NCBI GenBank assembly: GCA_047620505.1
Contig: JBLHKS010000272.1
Span: 1-8,836 of the forward strand
Source of the DNA: JBLHKS01 sp047620505
GTDB lineage: Bacteria; Verrucomicrobiota; Verrucomicrobiia; Verrucomicrobiales; DEV007
Direction of reading: 5' to 3'
Length of the DNA stretch: 8,836 nt
Shown here: positions 7,641 to 8,836 of the stretch, piece after piece
How positions within the stretch are numbered: position 1 is the first letter of the stretch
Layout of the letters: each line of letters starts with the position of its first letter
Program-made: the position numbers and the translations under genes
Notes under the pieces: generated by a model
Told to the model about the DNA's origin: nothing
What the model saw: the letters and a program-made list of their open reading frames with translations, nothing else
Databases searched by the model: none

Positions 7641-8836
7641 AAACGAAAACGAAGACCCTATCGCAACTGTGCCTCGGCGCGGTGCTCGCGGCGTCCGTGG
7701 TGACGCCATCGTTCGCCTCCGATGTTGTCCCCGCCAAAGGCGACATCAAAGTGCCAGCCAAGAGCTACTCGCCCTATGTCGGCGAGACCTATCCCAAGAA
7801 CGTCTACTGGGGAGACACCCACCTGCACACCTCGAACTCCTTCGACGCGGGCTTCGTGAATTTCCGCGTTGGGCCCGAGGAAGCCTTCCGCTTCGCGAGC
7901 GGTGAGGAAGTTCAGGCCAGCAACGGCATGCAGGTCAAGCTGGTGCGCCCATTGGATTTCCTGGTGGTCACTGACCACGCTGAGTATCTGGGGCTCGCCC
8001 CGGGCCTGCGCCGATCCGACCCGCTGCTGTTGAAGACCGTGGCGGGCAAGCGTTGGCACGACATGCTGAAGAGCGGTGTGTATGAGCAGATCTATATAGC
8101 GGCGATGGAAGCCGTGCGCAGCACTGCGGCGAATGATGAGAAGTACCATAGCGATGACTTCACGCGCTCGGTATGGGACGATAACCTCAGGATCGCTGAC
8201 GAGCAGAACAATCCAGGCTTGTTCACCGCCTTCATCGGCTTCGAGTGGACGTCGATGCCATCGGGCAACAACCTGCACCGTGTCGTCATCTTTAAAGACG
8301 ACGCCAGCAAGGCCGGCCAGGTGCTCCCGTTCAGCATGTTCAATAGCGAAGATCCCGAAGACCTGTGGAAGTACATGGCTGGCTACGAGGAGAAGACCAG
8401 CGGCAATGTCCTCGCGATCCCGCACAACGGTAACTTGTCGAACGGACTCATGTTCGACGTCGAGACCCTCAGCGGCAAGCCGCTGACCAAGGAATACGCC
8501 GAGACGCGCGCCAAGTGGGAGCCGCTCTACGAAATCACCCAGATCAAGGGCGACGGCGAAACCCACCCGGCGCTTTCCCCGAACGACGAGTTCGCTGACT
8601 ACGGGACTTGGGACAAGGGCAACCTTCCTGGCACCGCGGCAAAGAAGCCTGGCATGCTGAAGCACGAATACGGGCGCTCGGCACTCAAGCTCGGGCTCGA
8701 CCTCGAGGAAAAGCTCGGAGTAAACCCATTCAAGTACGGCTTCATCGGTTCGACGGACGCGCACACGGGGCTGGCCACCACGAAGGAGGACAACTTCTTC
8801 GGCAAGCACTCCGGTCTCGAGCCTGACAAGCACCGC
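7637..8836 (+). CDS. DUF3604 protein, exported PHP-like metallohydrolase (3' end outside window)
   Basis: The first 400 codons are present and open to the window edge. Residues 1-27 form a signal peptide with a lysine/threonine n-region and a likely cut after SFA. Metal-binding motifs resemble the PHP/amidohydrolase pattern: YWGDTHLHTS at 57-66 (Asp60, His62, His64), VVTDHAEYLGL at 110-120 (Asp113, His114, Glu116), GFEWTS at 201-206 (Glu203), AIPHNGNLSNG at 260-270 (His263) and FIGSTDAHTGL at 369-379 (Asp374, His376). These fit DUF3604 (PF12228). A metal-dependent hydrolase in the periplasm is likely; the substrate is unknown, with ester or phosphoester bonds possible. Start ATG 7637 overlaps the batD-like stop. 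No ribosome site is seen before it, so its translation may depend on re-initiation after batD. Being last in an operon with FGE and Bat genes, it is a candidate client. Confidence 0.9.
   Translation, partial: MKTKTKTLSQLCLGAVLAASVVTPSFASDVVPAKGDIKVPAKSYSPYVGETYPKNVYWGDTHLHTSNSFDAGFVNFRVGPEEAFRFASGEEVQASNGMQVKLVRPLDFLVVTDHAEYLGLAPGLRRSDPLLLKTVAGKRWHDMLKSGVYEQIYIAAMEAVRSTAANDEKYHSDDFTRSVWDDNLRIADEQNNPGLFTAFIGFEWTSMPSGNNLHRVVIFKDDASKAGQVLPFSMFNSEDPEDLWKYMAGYEEKTSGNVLAIPHNGNLSNGLMFDVETLSGKPLTKEYAETRAKWEPLYEITQIKGDGETHPALSPNDEFADYGTWDKGNLPGTAAKKPGMLKHEYGRSALKLGLDLEEKLGVNPFKYGFIGSTDAHTGLATTKEDNFFGKHSGLEPDKHR

Noticed and set aside
7658..8833. 391-codon open frame on the minus strand opposite the DUF3604 gene
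   Set aside because: The + strand encodes a clear DUF3604 protein with ordered metal motifs. The antisense protein has no recognisable motif, and long antisense frames are expected in GC-rich genes.

Overview
The window carries one compact gene block, all on the + strand: the 3' end of an arylsulfatase gene followed by eight genes that are overlapping or nearly so. In order they are a formylglycine-generating enzyme (FGE), a MoxR-family AAA+ ATPase, a DUF58 protein, a DUF4381 membrane protein, a BatA-like von Willebrand factor A (VWA) protein, a fused BatB/BatC-like VWA-TPR protein, a BatD-like protein and the first 400 codons of a DUF3604 protein. The DNA is GC-rich by eye and the genes use clear Shine-Dalgarno sites. 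Sulfatase plus FGE plus a Bat cluster fits a free-living Gram-negative bacterium. Verrucomicrobiota or a related marine or soil lineage is my best guess, with some Gammaproteobacteria also possible. The window has no rRNA or other firm taxonomic marker.

Layout: 1-190 is the sulfatase C-terminus. 191-272 is the only real intergenic gap; it holds a perfect 12-bp hairpin and an AT-rich stretch with a TATAAT hexamer. From 273 to the window edge, six of the seven gene junctions are 4-base ATGA or GTGA overlaps and the seventh is an 8-base gap. This suggests one translationally coupled operon.

How the genes may work together: the FGE has both catalytic cysteines and a signal peptide, so it probably converts the active-site cysteine of a sulfatase to formylglycine outside the cytoplasm. 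The MoxR/DUF58/DUF4381/BatA/BatB-C/BatD set is the Bat ('aerotolerance') type of MoxR-VWA chaperone system: a cytoplasmic ATPase plus a membrane assembly with VWA and TPR domains predicted on the periplasmic side. DUF3604 has PHP-like metal-binding motifs and a signal peptide, so it looks like an exported metallohydrolase of unknown substrate. The main hypothesis is that the Bat machine folds, metallates or maintains the exported sulfatase and/or the DUF3604 enzyme. The components are known families. The functional link between them is my inference.

No mobile element, CRISPR array, tRNA or rRNA was seen, and no gene was supported on the minus strand.
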